Below are positions 16,758 through 26,580 of a stretch of 64,000 bases of DNA, piece by piece; positions within the stretch are counted from its first letter, which is position 1, and each line of letters opens with the position of its first letter. The stretch is taken from positions 1-64,000 of the forward strand of contig JAITGA010000008.1 in assembly GCA_031280955.1 (NCBI GenBank), in the 5' to 3' direction. The notes beneath the pieces are model-generated. The model was not told the DNA's origin, did not search any database, and worked only from the letters and a program-made list of their open reading frames with translations. This stretch comes from Lachnospiraceae bacterium (GTDB lineage: Bacteria > Bacillota > Clostridia > Lachnospirales > Lachnospiraceae). Made by a program: the position numbers and the translations under genes.

Positions 16758-19700
16758 TTATTTCCCAAACTCTATCCATTCCACATCAATATCGCTTCCC
16801 GGCAAGAAAACGAGTGATACAGTCTTTTCACCGCAGACACGCTCGGACAAAGGATGGGTAGTGGCAGTATAGTCAGCCGTTCCCGATATCTCCAACATCT
16901 CACGGCGGTCATCAAGCATTAACTGTACCGAGTTGCCCTTTAGGGCAGAGCGGGTTGACAGAGTAATGCTTCCTGCTCCCCCCTCGCCGAAATCCATCGC
17001 CGTAAAGACAATGCTAACATTGTTGCCGATATTCACCACCGCCGTATCCTTGACGGTGTAGCTATCACCGCTGATACCATCGTTGTCAGCTGCATTAAGG
17101 CGCATGAACGCTTTCTCATAGCGGGTGAACACGAAGCCTTTCACATGAACCTTGCCGCGCATAACGAAGCACAAAGTCTTCACACCACGGATACGGCGGG
17201 AGAGCTGACATTTGAGTTCCTGATATGTGTTCCAGATTGGCTTCAGGTCATAATGAACGATTGCCAAGCGTTCTGCACCTGCCTCATCAGGCATACCCTC
17301 CCATATTTCGAAATCGAAAGGGTCATGGCTTAGAGGGAAAATCGGCACAATCAGCTCATCCGAACCGAAACTGCCGAAGTCCAGATTGCTGTAGCCAATA
17401 TAGCTGTCGCCATCTCTTGCGGAAACAATACCACGTTCGTTGCCATTACCCAGTTTAACGTTGCTGCGGTCAGCCAGACCACCGGTGACAAAGTTATACG
17501 GATTGAGGAAAGGTACCCCATAACCTGTCGTCTGGAGCATTACCTGTGAAATCAAGACGATATGATCACGACCGTTGCGTGTAGCACAACGCACCCATAG
17601 CTCCCCATCACCACATGGCTCGATCACCGCACTGCGGTGGTCATCGGCAACAATGAGTGTACCCAAGGGACTGTCAATTCCCGCCGAATCTGTAAGCCGC
17701 CATTCCAGTTCATCATAGGTGGCATTTGCGGGGAATGTTTGAACCATCGCTTTGTAACCCTCCAGTGTTATCTCTATCTTGCGGATGGGGATATCGCTTT
17801 CATCAATGGCAGCCGTCACCAATGGCGGATTGTCGGGATCGTCTTGGCTAACGATTGCCAACAACTTGCCGGCGAACATTCTGCGGTTGTCGGTCTTATA
17901 TTGCTCAAAATCTGTCGAATCGCCATTGTCCATCCCCAGTAGCGTTCCCCCCTCCACGGTGACACGAACGCGGTTACTGGCATTCGCCACTTCGTTTCCA
18001 TCTTCGTCCACCGCGCTAATCATCACAAAGGATAACTCATCATAAATATCAGTCTCAACCTTTAGCTTCGCCACGTCGCCAAATGAATGTCTGGATGTTT
18101 TCGCCACTATTTGTCCCGTTTCATCATAAGCCACGGCACTTAGTTCACCCGCTTGATATGGTACACGCCAGTCAGCTACATATCGCCCGGTCATATCTAC
18201 TGAACCTTGGGACTCGCCGTTAAGGAACAACTCGGCGCGGGCGGCATTGGTAGCGGCACGGACATCGACGATGAACCCCGGCGAATGATCCCAGTGGGGG
18301 TAAATATGAATCATCGGCTCTTTCGTCCAAGCGGCTTTGTAGACATAGTATGAATCCTTGTGGAAGCCAGCAGTGTCGATTTGTCCAAAATATGAGTTTT
18401 TGGTGTGATACGGAGTCGGTTCGCCGATATAGTCTGTTCCCGTCCAGATGAACGTTCCCAGTGAAAAGGGGGCGTTCTCGTCATCAAGAGCACATTTCTC
18501 CGGATTTTCCGAACCCCAACTCGTACTGCAATTGCCAAGTACCGAGCATTGGAAATCATCCTCTGCCAGAACTGACTGTGTGAGCGGGAAGCGGTAAATT
18601 CCCCGGCTTTGGACATGCGAAGCGGTTTCACCGCCATAGATAATCCAATCGGGGAAAGTCTCATGGTGCGAGGCATAAAGTATCTCAGCATAGTTGTAGC
18701 CAACCAGTTTGATGAGTTCAACACACTTTTGCGTATTCTCCCATGCCATATAGTTGGAGCAAATAGTCGCCGGGGCGTGTCCTTTCGGGTCATGTTCCTT
18801 GATATATCCCATCAAAAGGGTCAGTAGCTCACTCCCCCGCTCCACTGAAGCGTGGGTATCGTAGATTTCATTGCCGACGCTCCACATGATGACTGACGGT
18901 GAATTGCGGTCACGGCGTATCCATGCCGCCGTATCACGTTCCACCCATTCATGGAAGAAACGCGCATAGTCAAACTTGGTCTTGGGTTGCTCCCACATAT
19001 CAAGCAACTCACTCAACACCAAGAATCCCATCTCATCTGCCAGTTCCATGAAGACCTTCGCCGGCGGGTTGTGGGCGGTGCGAATGGCGTTGACTCCCAT
19101 CCCCCGTAACAAATCAAGTTGACGGCGAAGTGCGGCTTTGTTCATCGCTGCTCCCAACGCCCCTAAGTCATGGTGCTGACAAACTCCATATAACTTCATG
19201 CGGCGACCATTCAGAGAGAAAGCTTCATCAGGGTCAAAAGCTATCTCACGGAAGCCGAAGCGTGTTTCCGCGGTATCAACAACGGTATCATCAATGATGA
19301 GTTCGGAGAAAAGGACATAGAGGTGAGGTGAGTCGATATCCCATGTTTTGATAGCGTCACTACCGTTGGCGATTTCATTTGCCACATCAAAGGATATACC
19401 ATCCTCACCGAGGAATTCATATAATGTATGGCGAACGGTATAAGGTCTGCCGCCGGAAGCGACTTCGGCGGTTACGTCATATCTCCAAAGCCCATCTTTC
19501 TTGGCGGTGGAGATATAGATGCCGTCATTGATGAAGTAACTGTCATTTTTGACTTTGAGGGTAACATCCCTGTATATCCCTGCGCCGCTATACCAGCGGG
19601 AGTTCGGCGATTGATGGCAAACCTCAACGAGCAGGGTGTTCTCCTTCTCGTAATCCCAAAATGAGGTGAGTTCAAACTCGAAAGCGGTGTAGCCATATTT

Positions 19701-19982
19701 CCACTCTCCAACCTTTTGGTCATTGAGAAAGAGCGTGGTATCCATGTACACGCCGTCAAAGTTGATGAACAGCCGCTGTCCTCGCTCTATCAACTGTGGG
19801 GAAAGACGGCGGCGATAACGCCCAGTACCATCTTTATACAGATTCATGGTGTCATAAATCAGCCAGTCATGAGGTAGTTGAACGGGTGTAAAAGCAGGTG
19901 CTAAAGCACCGTCATCCAGCGCAAACTCCCAACCATCGTTGAGGAGCAAAGAGGGGGTGACGGGGAAAATTTTTTCCTTCAT
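16758..19982 (-). CDS. Glycoside hydrolase family 2 protein (beta-galactosidase-like)
   Basis: A 1074-residue GH2 enzyme without a signal peptide, so intracellular. It has an N-terminal jelly-roll (about 1-160), an Ig-like domain, and a TIM barrel with GVNAIRTAHNPPAK, the acid/base Glu in MWSVGNEIYD and the likely nucleophile Glu in IYGGETASH. Extra beta domains follow (about 600-1074), longer than minimal LacZ-like enzymes. Specificity within GH2 (galactosidase, glucuronidase, mannosidase) cannot be read from sequence. It lies downstream of the sugar ABC importer on the same strand, and probably acts on the imported oligosaccharide. Confidence 0.9.
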   Translation of the reverse strand: MKEKIFPVTPSLLLNDGWEFALDDGALAPAFTPVQLPHDWLIYDTMNLYKDGTGRYRRRLSPQLIERGQRLFINFDGVYMDTTLFLNDQKVGEWKYGYTAFEFELTSFWDYEKENTLLVEVCHQSPNSRWYSGAGIYRDVTLKVKNDSYFINDGIYISTAKKDGLWRYDVTAEVASGGRPYTVRHTLYEFLGEDGISFDVANEIANGSDAIKTWDIDSPHLYVLFSELIIDDTVVDTAETRFGFREIAFDPDEAFSLNGRRMKLYGVCQHHDLGALGAAMNKAALRRQLDLLRGMGVNAIRTAHNPPAKVFMELADEMGFLVLSELLDMWEQPKTKFDYARFFHEWVERDTAAWIRRDRNSPSVIMWSVGNEIYDTHASVERGSELLTLLMGYIKEHDPKGHAPATICSNYMAWENTQKCVELIKLVGYNYAEILYASHHETFPDWIIYGGETASHVQSRGIYRFPLTQSVLAEDDFQCSVLGNCSTSWGSENPEKCALDDENAPFSLGTFIWTGTDYIGEPTPYHTKNSYFGQIDTAGFHKDSYYVYKAAWTKEPMIHIYPHWDHSPGFIVDVRAATNAARAELFLNGESQGSVDMTGRYVADWRVPYQAGELSAVAYDETGQIVAKTSRHSFGDVAKLKVETDIYDELSFVMISAVDEDGNEVANASNRVRVTVEGGTLLGMDNGDSTDFEQYKTDNRRMFAGKLLAIVSQDDPDNPPLVTAAIDESDIPIRKIEITLEGYKAMVQTFPANATYDELEWRLTDSAGIDSPLGTLIVADDHRSAVIEPCGDGELWVRCATRNGRDHIVLISQVMLQTTGYGVPFLNPYNFVTGGLADRSNVKLGNGNERGIVSARDGDSYIGYSNLDFGSFGSDELIVPIFPLSHDPFDFEIWEGMPDEAGAERLAIVHYDLKPIWNTYQELKCQLSRRIRGVKTLCFVMRGKVHVKGFVFTRYEKAFMRLNAADNDGISGDSYTVKDTAVVNIGNNVSIVFTAMDFGEGGAGSITLSTRSALKGNSVQLMLDDRREMLEISGTADYTATTHPLSERVCGEKTVSLVFLPGSDIDVEWIEFGK

Positions 19983-20031
19983 TTGTGATACCGCCTTTTC
20001 TTTTTAGTATATATGAAGATAGGGAAAAACA

Positions 20032-20070
20032 CAAGAAAAACAAACAGCGGGGTCATATCGTCCCCGCTGT
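20032..20070 (-). terminator. Rho-independent terminator after the sugar ABC transporter operon
   Basis: On the minus strand a 9-bp perfect stem, ACAGCGGGG with CCCCGCTGT (20062-20070 and 20044-20052), is followed by TTTGTTTTTC. It ends transcripts coming from the solute-binding protein gene about 200 bases upstream. Confidence 0.7.
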
Positions 20071-20119
20071 CTTTGCTGTCGTTCAGACCTGTGCTCTAAT
20101 AGTGTAAGAGAACTCGTTA

Positions 20120-20205
20120 TTCTGCGCCGCTGCTTGCAGCGGATTAGTCACAGAATCTAGTTTGAAATGAATGGATTGCTTCGGCGTGTAGAACCGCCTC
20201 GCAAT
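20120..20205. repeat. REP-like inverted-repeat elements in the 286-bp gap before the GH2 gene
   Basis: Two palindromic units lie side by side: TTCTG..CCGCTG-CTTG-CAGCGG..CAGAA (20120-20155), and ATTGC..GGCG..CGCC..GCAAT (20175-20205). The second ends in CTCGCAATGAC, a wording typical of dispersed intergenic repeats. A related unit occurs at 26507-26527. No gene is visible here. Confidence 0.4.
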
Positions 20206-20268
20206 GACGAAACTGTGGTTTTAATCATGAGTTCAAGCGGAAGTCGCCATTACTCATAAGGATCAGCC

Positions 20269-21972
20269 CTAGTTACCTGCTGCCGCAGCTCGTACATCCT
20301 GTTCCATCCCCCAGCGGCGAGCGGCTTCCTCGAGTGAGAAATCTACACACTCATCATAGCCATACGCCCTGGCATTGGCAATCATAGTAGCCACGATATC
20401 GTTAAACTCCTCCGGGGTATCCGCGTAAATTGCCCGCCATGAAGAGTTCACGATCTCGGTAGTGACCTGTTCCCACGTACTGCGCAGTTCCACACTCCGT
20501 GTCGCATCGTTCCACGGAATCCCCGGTGATACGGTGTGGGGACGGTTTACCATAAATTCATGAATACTGGTAGCTCCTGTAAACTCCCGCCAATCAGCCT
20601 CGGCGGCGTTGCGTGGTTCTTGTTGATATGAACGCCAGAAAGCTTTGTTGTACGGCTCATTCGATTCCGGGTTGACTACCATGTTATCCCATGTCGTATT
20701 GTTGATTTGGAAAGAACCATCGCCAAACTTGCCGCTGTAATCACCTTCCATTTCTGTATTACGGTCAGCGTCTGTTCTTTTACCCAGCTCTGTAAAGACC
20801 GTGTTGCCGTCTTCATCATAATCCCATGTAACACCTTTGGGTCCGTAGTCAACTGTCAAGCGTCCTTCGGGGGTGGCAAGCCAATTGAGGATTTCCATAC
20901 AAAGCTCCGGATGCTGTGTTCTCGCCCCGATCGTCCAAACACGGTTGCCGCCGTATACATTAAGCCCGTATGCGATCGGAGTAGCTTCCGTAGGAGCATA
21001 TGAAAGCATTATCTTGTCTTCATTCATGTGATCAAGAGTATTATATCCTTCTGAACCGCTGAAGTTGAAAATCGAAAATAACGTGCCACCATTTTGCAGT
21101 TTAGGTGACATCGTATCAAAGGTATGGGTCATTGAGTCGGGGTCAAGCAGACCACGACGATAGAGCTTGTTGAAGAACTCCAGCATTTCCAGATAAGGGC
21201 CGCCCTCCATCAGCGCATCATAATAAGTTCCCGTATTGGAATCATACAGACCCATGTGCAGTTCATCATAACCGTAATACGCTGTTGCCATCGACTTGAC
21301 ATACATGACCATCGTGCCGTCCCAGTTCGTCCAAAGTGATGCAGCATATACCGGATTCCCCAAATTGTCCACTTTGACGTGATTTCTCATCGCATCGAGA
21401 ACATCAATAAATTCATCCAGATTTCTCATGCTCGGATAGCCGATATCACGGTAAATATCCCATCTGAGATCCCAAGTGTAGAAGAAAGTTCCCATATCCT
21501 CGGCACTTGATGCCACGTTGTGACCGAAACCAAAGAGCTTTGGCTCTCCTATTTCACGCATGGAGATATCACGATTGCTCTGTAATGCCGCCGGCATATT
21601 CTCATAGATATAAGGCCCATACTCACGAAGCAAGTCTTCATCGTCCCAGTCCCAGAGCAGTCCCTGTCTGGCGGCTCTGGCATAGTCATCACCATTATTA
21701 CCCCAAACAACGATATCGCCTAAGTCCCCGGCTTCCATTCTCGTGTCATAGACACCGTCCTGATCGTCAATCAGAATAATCCGAACATTGAACCTTTCCA
21801 GCATAATCTGGGCAAACCACCCTGTCATCTCGCCGTTATAGTTGGCTAACTGGCTATAGACTGTCAAGGTAATGGTCTCGCCCTTGCCGCCACTGCCGCC
21901 ACATGCGGTCAAAAGTGATACGGAAAGCACTATCACCAACAATAGTGATATTAGTTTTTTTCCTCGTTTCAT
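20269..21972 (-). CDS. Extracellular solute-binding lipoprotein of a carbohydrate ABC transporter
   Basis: A 567-residue lipoprotein. The start at 21972 is set by GGGAGG upstream and the signal MKRGKKLISLLLVIVLSVSL, with lipobox LLTACGG; the open frame runs on upstream inside the permease gene but is not real. The mature protein fits the large LipO/family-1 solute-binding proteins that pair with LplB/LplC permeases for complex glycans. The order permease-permease-binding protein on the minus strand (23001, 22014, 20269) forms one operon ending at the terminator near 20050. No ATPase gene is present, so a shared MsmX-like ATPase is expected. Confidence 0.9.
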   Translation of the reverse strand: MKRGKKLISLLLVIVLSVSLLTACGGSGGKGETITLTVYSQLANYNGEMTGWFAQIMLERFNVRIILIDDQDGVYDTRMEAGDLGDIVVWGNNGDDYARAARQGLLWDWDDEDLLREYGPYIYENMPAALQSNRDISMREIGEPKLFGFGHNVASSAEDMGTFFYTWDLRWDIYRDIGYPSMRNLDEFIDVLDAMRNHVKVDNLGNPVYAASLWTNWDGTMVMYVKSMATAYYGYDELHMGLYDSNTGTYYDALMEGGPYLEMLEFFNKLYRRGLLDPDSMTHTFDTMSPKLQNGGTLFSIFNFSGSEGYNTLDHMNEDKIMLSYAPTEATPIAYGLNVYGGNRVWTIGARTQHPELCMEILNWLATPEGRLTVDYGPKGVTWDYDEDGNTVFTELGKRTDADRNTEMEGDYSGKFGDGSFQINNTTWDNMVVNPESNEPYNKAFWRSYQQEPRNAAEADWREFTGATSIHEFMVNRPHTVSPGIPWNDATRSVELRSTWEQVTTEIVNSSWRAIYADTPEEFNDIVATMIANARAYGYDECVDFSLEEAARRWGMEQDVRAAAAGN

Positions 21973-22013
21973 TTCTTCCTCCCTCTTGCGTGTTAATGAA
22001 CCGTATTTATTAG

Positions 22014-22985
22014 TTATCCCTTTACCGCTCCGAGCATAATCCCTTTCACGAAATGCTTTTGCATGATAGGATACACAACCAGAATCGGCAGGATGGTAAG
22101 CATGGATATGGTAAAGTTGATTACCTTGGTATTGGTCACGCCTGCAAGTGCGGCGGCGGCAGCGGCGGAGCTGGTCCCCGACTGCATGAGAGCCGCCAGA
22201 TTGTTGGATCTGGTGAGGTACACGAACAGGCGATGCTGTAAGGTATGAAGGTCGGGGGCATTGTTCATCAAAATAAGCGAATCCACAAATGAGTTCCAAT
22301 GCCCGACAGCACCGAAGATGGCGATGGTCGCCAGTATCGGCTTGCTGAGCGGCCAGATGATTTTGGTAAAAATCGTCAGCAATCCTGCCCCGTCTATATG
22401 CGCACTCTCTTCAAGCTCTATCGGAATCGACTCAATATACGTCTTCACCAAGATGATATTGAACGGTGCAACCAAACCGGGGATGATATACGCCATAAAA
22501 TTGTTCGTCAACCCCAACATCATCATGTTGAGAAACCAAGCGATGAGACCGGCATTGAAATACATGGTAACTACTGTAAAGCGATACCAAAATTTCTTCA
22601 TCCACATTTCATCCTTGGTCATCAGGTAGCCTATGAAACTGGAAGCGATTACCATCACCAATGTCCCGATTACAGCTCGTGCCGTCGTGATGAATATTGC
22701 TCTTCCCACCTCATTTAACTCCAGCAAGGCAATGTAGTTATTGATGTGAAGACCTTGTGGATAGAAGTTAATCATGTTGCGGCTGACCAGAGTGTTTTCC
22801 GAGATAGTATTGATGAAGATATAGTAAAACGGAAACGCACACATCAATGTGAAAAGCCCGAACACGGTATAGTTGAGGGTATGGAAAATTACATCGCCGA
22901 CAGTAGTTTTGTATCGCCGTTGATGTTCATGTTTTTGTTCTGCCTTGTCAAAATCGCGCTCTGCTTTTGTTTTTCTTTTAAACAT
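22014..22985 (-). CDS. Carbohydrate ABC transporter permease (LplC/YtcP-like)
   Basis: A 323-residue inner-membrane permease with six predicted helices. The EAA loop reads ELEESAHIDGAGLLTIFTKI and the protein ends in HFVKGIMLGAVKG, both typical of the MalG-side subunit. It has a charged cytoplasmic N-terminus (KRKTKAERDFDKAEQKHEH). A strong GGGGGTGG precedes the ATG. It lies 15 bp after the partner permease and 41 bp before the binding protein. Confidence 0.92.
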   Translation of the reverse strand: MFKRKTKAERDFDKAEQKHEHQRRYKTTVGDVIFHTLNYTVFGLFTLMCAFPFYYIFINTISENTLVSRNMINFYPQGLHINNYIALLELNEVGRAIFITTARAVIGTLVMVIASSFIGYLMTKDEMWMKKFWYRFTVVTMYFNAGLIAWFLNMMMLGLTNNFMAYIIPGLVAPFNIILVKTYIESIPIELEESAHIDGAGLLTIFTKIIWPLSKPILATIAIFGAVGHWNSFVDSLILMNNAPDLHTLQHRLFVYLTRSNNLAALMQSGTSSAAAAAALAGVTNTKVINFTISMLTILPILVVYPIMQKHFVKGIMLGAVKG

Positions 22986-23000
22986 TCCGCCACCCCCTTT

Positions 23001-24446
23001 CTATATGATACTCTCGCCGCCACGAAGCCATCTGGAGGCTTGGTTGGCAACAAAGAGTAAGGTTACGCTGATAAGTGATTTGAGCATCCCAATCAAGGTT
23101 GAAATAGGTATCAGACCATTTTCTATCCCTCGTTGGTAGACATAGAGATCGAGGACGGTAATCGGATTCGTGTTACTGGGGTTCTCAAAGACCATGTACT
23201 GCTCCAATCCGTTGTTGAGGATACCCGCAATCCCGAGCAACAGTAGTACGAAGAAAGTAGACATCAACCCCGGTAGGGTGACATGAATCATCTTTTGGAA
23301 ACGTCCCGCTCCGTCAACCGTTGCCGCCTCGTAGAGTTGGGGATCAATCCCCGAAATCGAGGCGATATAGATAATCGCACTCCAACCCAGTCCTTTCCAC
23401 ATCCCCCACGCCAACATCTTGAGCCAGATATTGCCGTCACCCATCAGGTAGTTAGTACCCGGTCCGGAAAGCCAACCCATTGCTGACATGAAGCTGTTGA
23501 TGAAACCATCTGTAGAGAAGATAGCAAAAGCGATGGCATAAACCATAACCCAGCTGATGAAGTTGGGAATCGTAGTAAAAGTCTGGACGATACGGCGGAA
23601 CTTTATATTACGCATTTCCACAAGGAAAATCGCAAATGCCATCGCTACCCAACTAGTGGAAATACCAAGGGCACTCATTGCCAGAGTATTGCGCATAACC
23701 CGCACGATATCCCGCTGTGTCCCGGGGTCATTGAAGAGAAAGCGAAACCATTTGAGACCGACGAAATTGTCCGCTGACATCGGAATCCCCGACTGATAGT
23801 CATAGAACGCCGCCCGCCATCCCCAAAGTGGCAGATAGGAAAAGACAAATAGCAACGCCGCAAACGGCAGGAACATCATGAAAATTCTATATTTGAGTTC
23901 AATTTCATATTTTTCTTCAACAGGAACATCTTTGAGCATAAAGATTTGAATCATTGATGACAAAAATATCAACACGGCAATAATGACGAAGAAGTATAAA
24001 CCGTCGGGGATTGCCGGGGAGAGTCTTTGCACGTCATTTTGTGGATTGCTCATCATCAGGTAACTTAGGTATATTCCCCCTAAGCCGAGCAACTGTGTGA
24101 TACCGCCTATCACCCCGAAGATATTACCCCTCTTCTTGCACTTCATGTTGCCCACCGACAGACAGCCATATACCCCTGTCAAACCGATACCGATACACAC
24201 TACCATGCTGGCGAAGAACAGCATCATGTAGCTGCTGCCGCTGACCCAACCGCGGTCAATTGCCCGTTCACTCCCGGATATCAAGGTGTTGTATGCCACC
24301 CCCGAGGTGAAGAGCGATATATTACGGTTAATTAGGGCATTGATGTTGGCGGGATTGATGCCGGGGAAGAACATCATCGCCATGGACAGGACAATTCCCA
24401 GTCGGGAAACGATATACAGGCCTCGCGAGGCTATTGATTGTTTCAT
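23001..24446 (-). CDS. ABC transporter permease (LplB-like) with an extra N-terminal membrane domain
   Basis: A 481-residue permease. Residues about 195-481 are a standard six-helix LplB/MalF-type subunit, with EAA loop YEAATVDGAGRFQKMIHVTL. The first roughly 175 residues add four more predicted helices (about 10-30, 55-85, 98-122, 148-172) that ordinary LplB proteins, near 300 residues, do not have. No stop or frame change separates the parts. The extension could be a sensor or partner-binding module; its function is unknown. It is the first gene of the importer operon. Confidence 0.88.
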   Translation of the reverse strand: MKQSIASRGLYIVSRLGIVLSMAMMFFPGINPANINALINRNISLFTSGVAYNTLISGSERAIDRGWVSGSSYMMLFFASMVVCIGIGLTGVYGCLSVGNMKCKKRGNIFGVIGGITQLLGLGGIYLSYLMMSNPQNDVQRLSPAIPDGLYFFVIIAVLIFLSSMIQIFMLKDVPVEEKYEIELKYRIFMMFLPFAALLFVFSYLPLWGWRAAFYDYQSGIPMSADNFVGLKWFRFLFNDPGTQRDIVRVMRNTLAMSALGISTSWVAMAFAIFLVEMRNIKFRRIVQTFTTIPNFISWVMVYAIAFAIFSTDGFINSFMSAMGWLSGPGTNYLMGDGNIWLKMLAWGMWKGLGWSAIIYIASISGIDPQLYEAATVDGAGRFQKMIHVTLPGLMSTFFVLLLLGIAGILNNGLEQYMVFENPSNTNPITVLDLYVYQRGIENGLIPISTLIGMLKSLISVTLLFVANQASRWLRGGESII

Positions 24447-24487
24447 AAACCTATCTCTTTCTTGCTTGAATTGAGAATTGACAGGAG

Positions 24488-24527
24488 TAAAAAAGGGTAT
24501 CCCGGAACTTGTGTCCGAGATACCCTT
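24488..24527 (-). terminator. Strong rho-independent terminator after the surface protein gene
   Basis: On the minus strand, AAGGGTAT and ATACCCTT pair (24520-24527 with 24493-24500), with a further CGGA/TCCG pairing inside the loop, followed by TTTTTT. It lies 10 bp after the stop codon of the surface protein. Confidence 0.8.
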
Positions 24528-24536
24528 CGTTAGTTA

Positions 24537-26264
24537 TTACTCTTCGGCTTTACTGCCTTTTTTCTTTTTGGAAACAATGAATACCACTACAATTATCGCT
24601 ACGCCAACTACTCCGGCAACAATGGCAATGATAATGCCAACGTTCATGCCGTCACTGCTATCATCTACATCAGCAGGAGGAGGAGTCACAACAGGAGCGG
24701 GCTCGGTTACAACCGGTGCTGGTGCATCTTCAACTGCCGCCGCTGCATCCCAGTCAAAGTCTGAGTTGAAGCCTGTACCTTTGAGGGTAAAGACAACTTT
24801 GATCTCATCATTAGGATTGAGGCGTGAAGGCATCGCTACCGGGTTATCAAGTGTTCCTGTTCCCCAGGTATTGACCAGTTCCAGACGGAGTCTGCCATTG
24901 CCTTCGATATCGCCGTACTTGATGTTTTCATTTCTGACGCCCGATACCGGCTCGCCATCAACGAAAATCTCTACCGAAACTTCGGCATCCGTACCCGTCA
25001 TGCCTGCGCCATCTTCTTCCCAAAGAGTACCGATGTATTCCATCGCTCTCCCCAGTCCTTCGATGTCAACAAGGAAAACGAATCCTGATTCATCAGGAAT
25101 AGCTTGTCCCGAACCACCGGCTTGCTCACGGGTGATGGAAACTTCCCAGATACCGTCGCCGAGGATCATCATGTCATTACCAACGCCGGGAGCGAAGTTC
25201 GACCATTCGCCGCCGCCATTGTCCTGGAACATCATGAAAGCGTTAAACGCACTAGGCACTTCGTAGTCATCTTCATCATCGCCATAACCAAACGCCACAC
25301 CATCCATCAGGGTAAATGTGACTTCGATGGAAGATACATCGCCAACATCAGCGGATACAGGAGTCGGGGTAACGCCATCGCTGTCACCACTGACCGTGAT
25401 TCCTTCGGTTACAGAATCAACCCACTCATTGTAGAGGTTGGTGCGCAAGTGACCACCTTCGTAATTACTATATGTATTGCCTACTTCTACTTCTTCGCCA
25501 TTGATCAAAACTGAATCAATCTGCATAAATTTGTTCGGGAACAGGTGCTGTCCGGCATTGATTACGACGGCAAAGAATGCAATGCCGCTGCCGGGAGGGT
25601 CGAATTCCAATGAAACCGTGTAAGTGCCATCACCTTCAACAACAGTGCTATTGGCAGTCACGCCGGAATCAGCGTCGCCACCCCAGAACTGGACTCCCCA
25701 ATCCGATGCGGCATAGAGAATTTCTACCGTCGCGACAGGTACTTCAAGGGTAAAGGTGACATCAATGGATGAAATACCGGTCAGACCGGAATCAACCGGG
25801 GTCGGAGATGCGGCGCTTGAATCAAAGCGGGCATCATCGGGAATGGCATCAACCCATTCATTATAAAGATTGACACGGGTATTGCCGTCTTCATCGCTGG
25901 TATAAGTATCGCCAAACTCGATCGCTTCGCCATTTATCCGTATCTCGTCAATCGTCATCATAGCTGCGGGATAAAGTGACGTACCGTCGGCTATCTCGAC
26001 ATTAAAGAATGCGAAACCGTCTACCGGCTCATCAAAATCAAGTCCTACCGTGTAGGTGCCGTTACCATTGACAGGAGCATTACGCACGGAGACACCGTCT
26101 TCGTCCACGCCGTCCCATGTCTGGACACCCCAGTCAGCGGCAGCAAAACGCAGGAATGCAAACGTTTCTTCGGCAACAGCGTTGATTGCAGGAGCAGCCG
26201 CTACAGGCAAAACCAACGCTGCGGCACTCAGCAATGCCACAAACTTCTTCTTAACATTTTTCAT
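24537..26264 (-). CDS. Membrane-anchored surface protein with three related beta modules
   Basis: A 575-residue exported protein. The ATG at 26264 has AGAGGAGG upstream and opens a signal peptide cut after about AINAVA. Two modules of about 135 residues are clearly related (ADWGVQTWDG and SDWGVQFWGG starts; shared NLYNEWVD and SSIDVTFTL or SSIEVTFTL ends); a third, longer and diverged, follows (about 320-515; NTWGTGTLDNP, IKVVFTL). A short Pro/Val/Thr linker precedes a single C-terminal helix and a KKKKGSK tail. The modules resemble carbohydrate-binding beta sandwiches, but I cannot name a family. Binding of polysaccharide for the neighbouring importer is inferred. It is strongly acidic. Confidence 0.75.
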   Translation of the reverse strand: MKNVKKKFVALLSAAALVLPVAAAPAINAVAEETFAFLRFAAADWGVQTWDGVDEDGVSVRNAPVNGNGTYTVGLDFDEPVDGFAFFNVEIADGTSLYPAAMMTIDEIRINGEAIEFGDTYTSDEDGNTRVNLYNEWVDAIPDDARFDSSAASPTPVDSGLTGISSIDVTFTLEVPVATVEILYAASDWGVQFWGGDADSGVTANSTVVEGDGTYTVSLEFDPPGSGIAFFAVVINAGQHLFPNKFMQIDSVLINGEEVEVGNTYSNYEGGHLRTNLYNEWVDSVTEGITVSGDSDGVTPTPVSADVGDVSSIEVTFTLMDGVAFGYGDDEDDYEVPSAFNAFMMFQDNGGGEWSNFAPGVGNDMMILGDGIWEVSITREQAGGSGQAIPDESGFVFLVDIEGLGRAMEYIGTLWEEDGAGMTGTDAEVSVEIFVDGEPVSGVRNENIKYGDIEGNGRLRLELVNTWGTGTLDNPVAMPSRLNPNDEIKVVFTLKGTGFNSDFDWDAAAAVEDAPAPVVTEPAPVVTPPPADVDDSSDGMNVGIIIAIVAGVVGVAIIVVVFIVSKKKKGSKAEE

Positions 26265-26506
26265 TTTTTCCTCCTCTTGAATGGGTTCTCTTTCCGCCAA
26301 TGACGTTATTGTCATAACCGCATCCGCCAAAATGGCAAGCGAAACCGCAGCGGATAATACCCACTTATTGCGAGTATAGATTATCTCTCCTTGTAATGAT
26401 ACCCGCACATTTCGACATTTGTTGCATTTATTATTAGTGATTTTGTCCGTATCAGATGATTTCGCTTCATCTGATATCCGCTCGCCCCGGTCGATAGTGA
26501 TAATAG

Positions 26507-26527
26507 ATTGCGGGTCAAGCCCGCAAT
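26507..26527. repeat. Short inverted repeat ATTGCGGG/CCCGCAAT
   Basis: A perfect 8-bp inverted repeat with a 5-base centre lies between the nucleotidase and the surface protein gene. The wording matches dispersed intergenic palindromes and resembles the unit at 20175-20205. It could act as a weak terminator for the nucleotidase transcript. Confidence 0.45.
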
Positions 26528-26580
26528 GACAAGCTATCCGCCCAGGCTATCCGCTTACTCGAGGTTGGCGGCGATACTCA

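Noticed and set aside
21973-22299. N-terminal extension of the solute-binding protein frame
   Set aside because: It lies within the upstream permease gene, has no homology, and the lipoprotein signal with a strong ribosome site begins at 21972.
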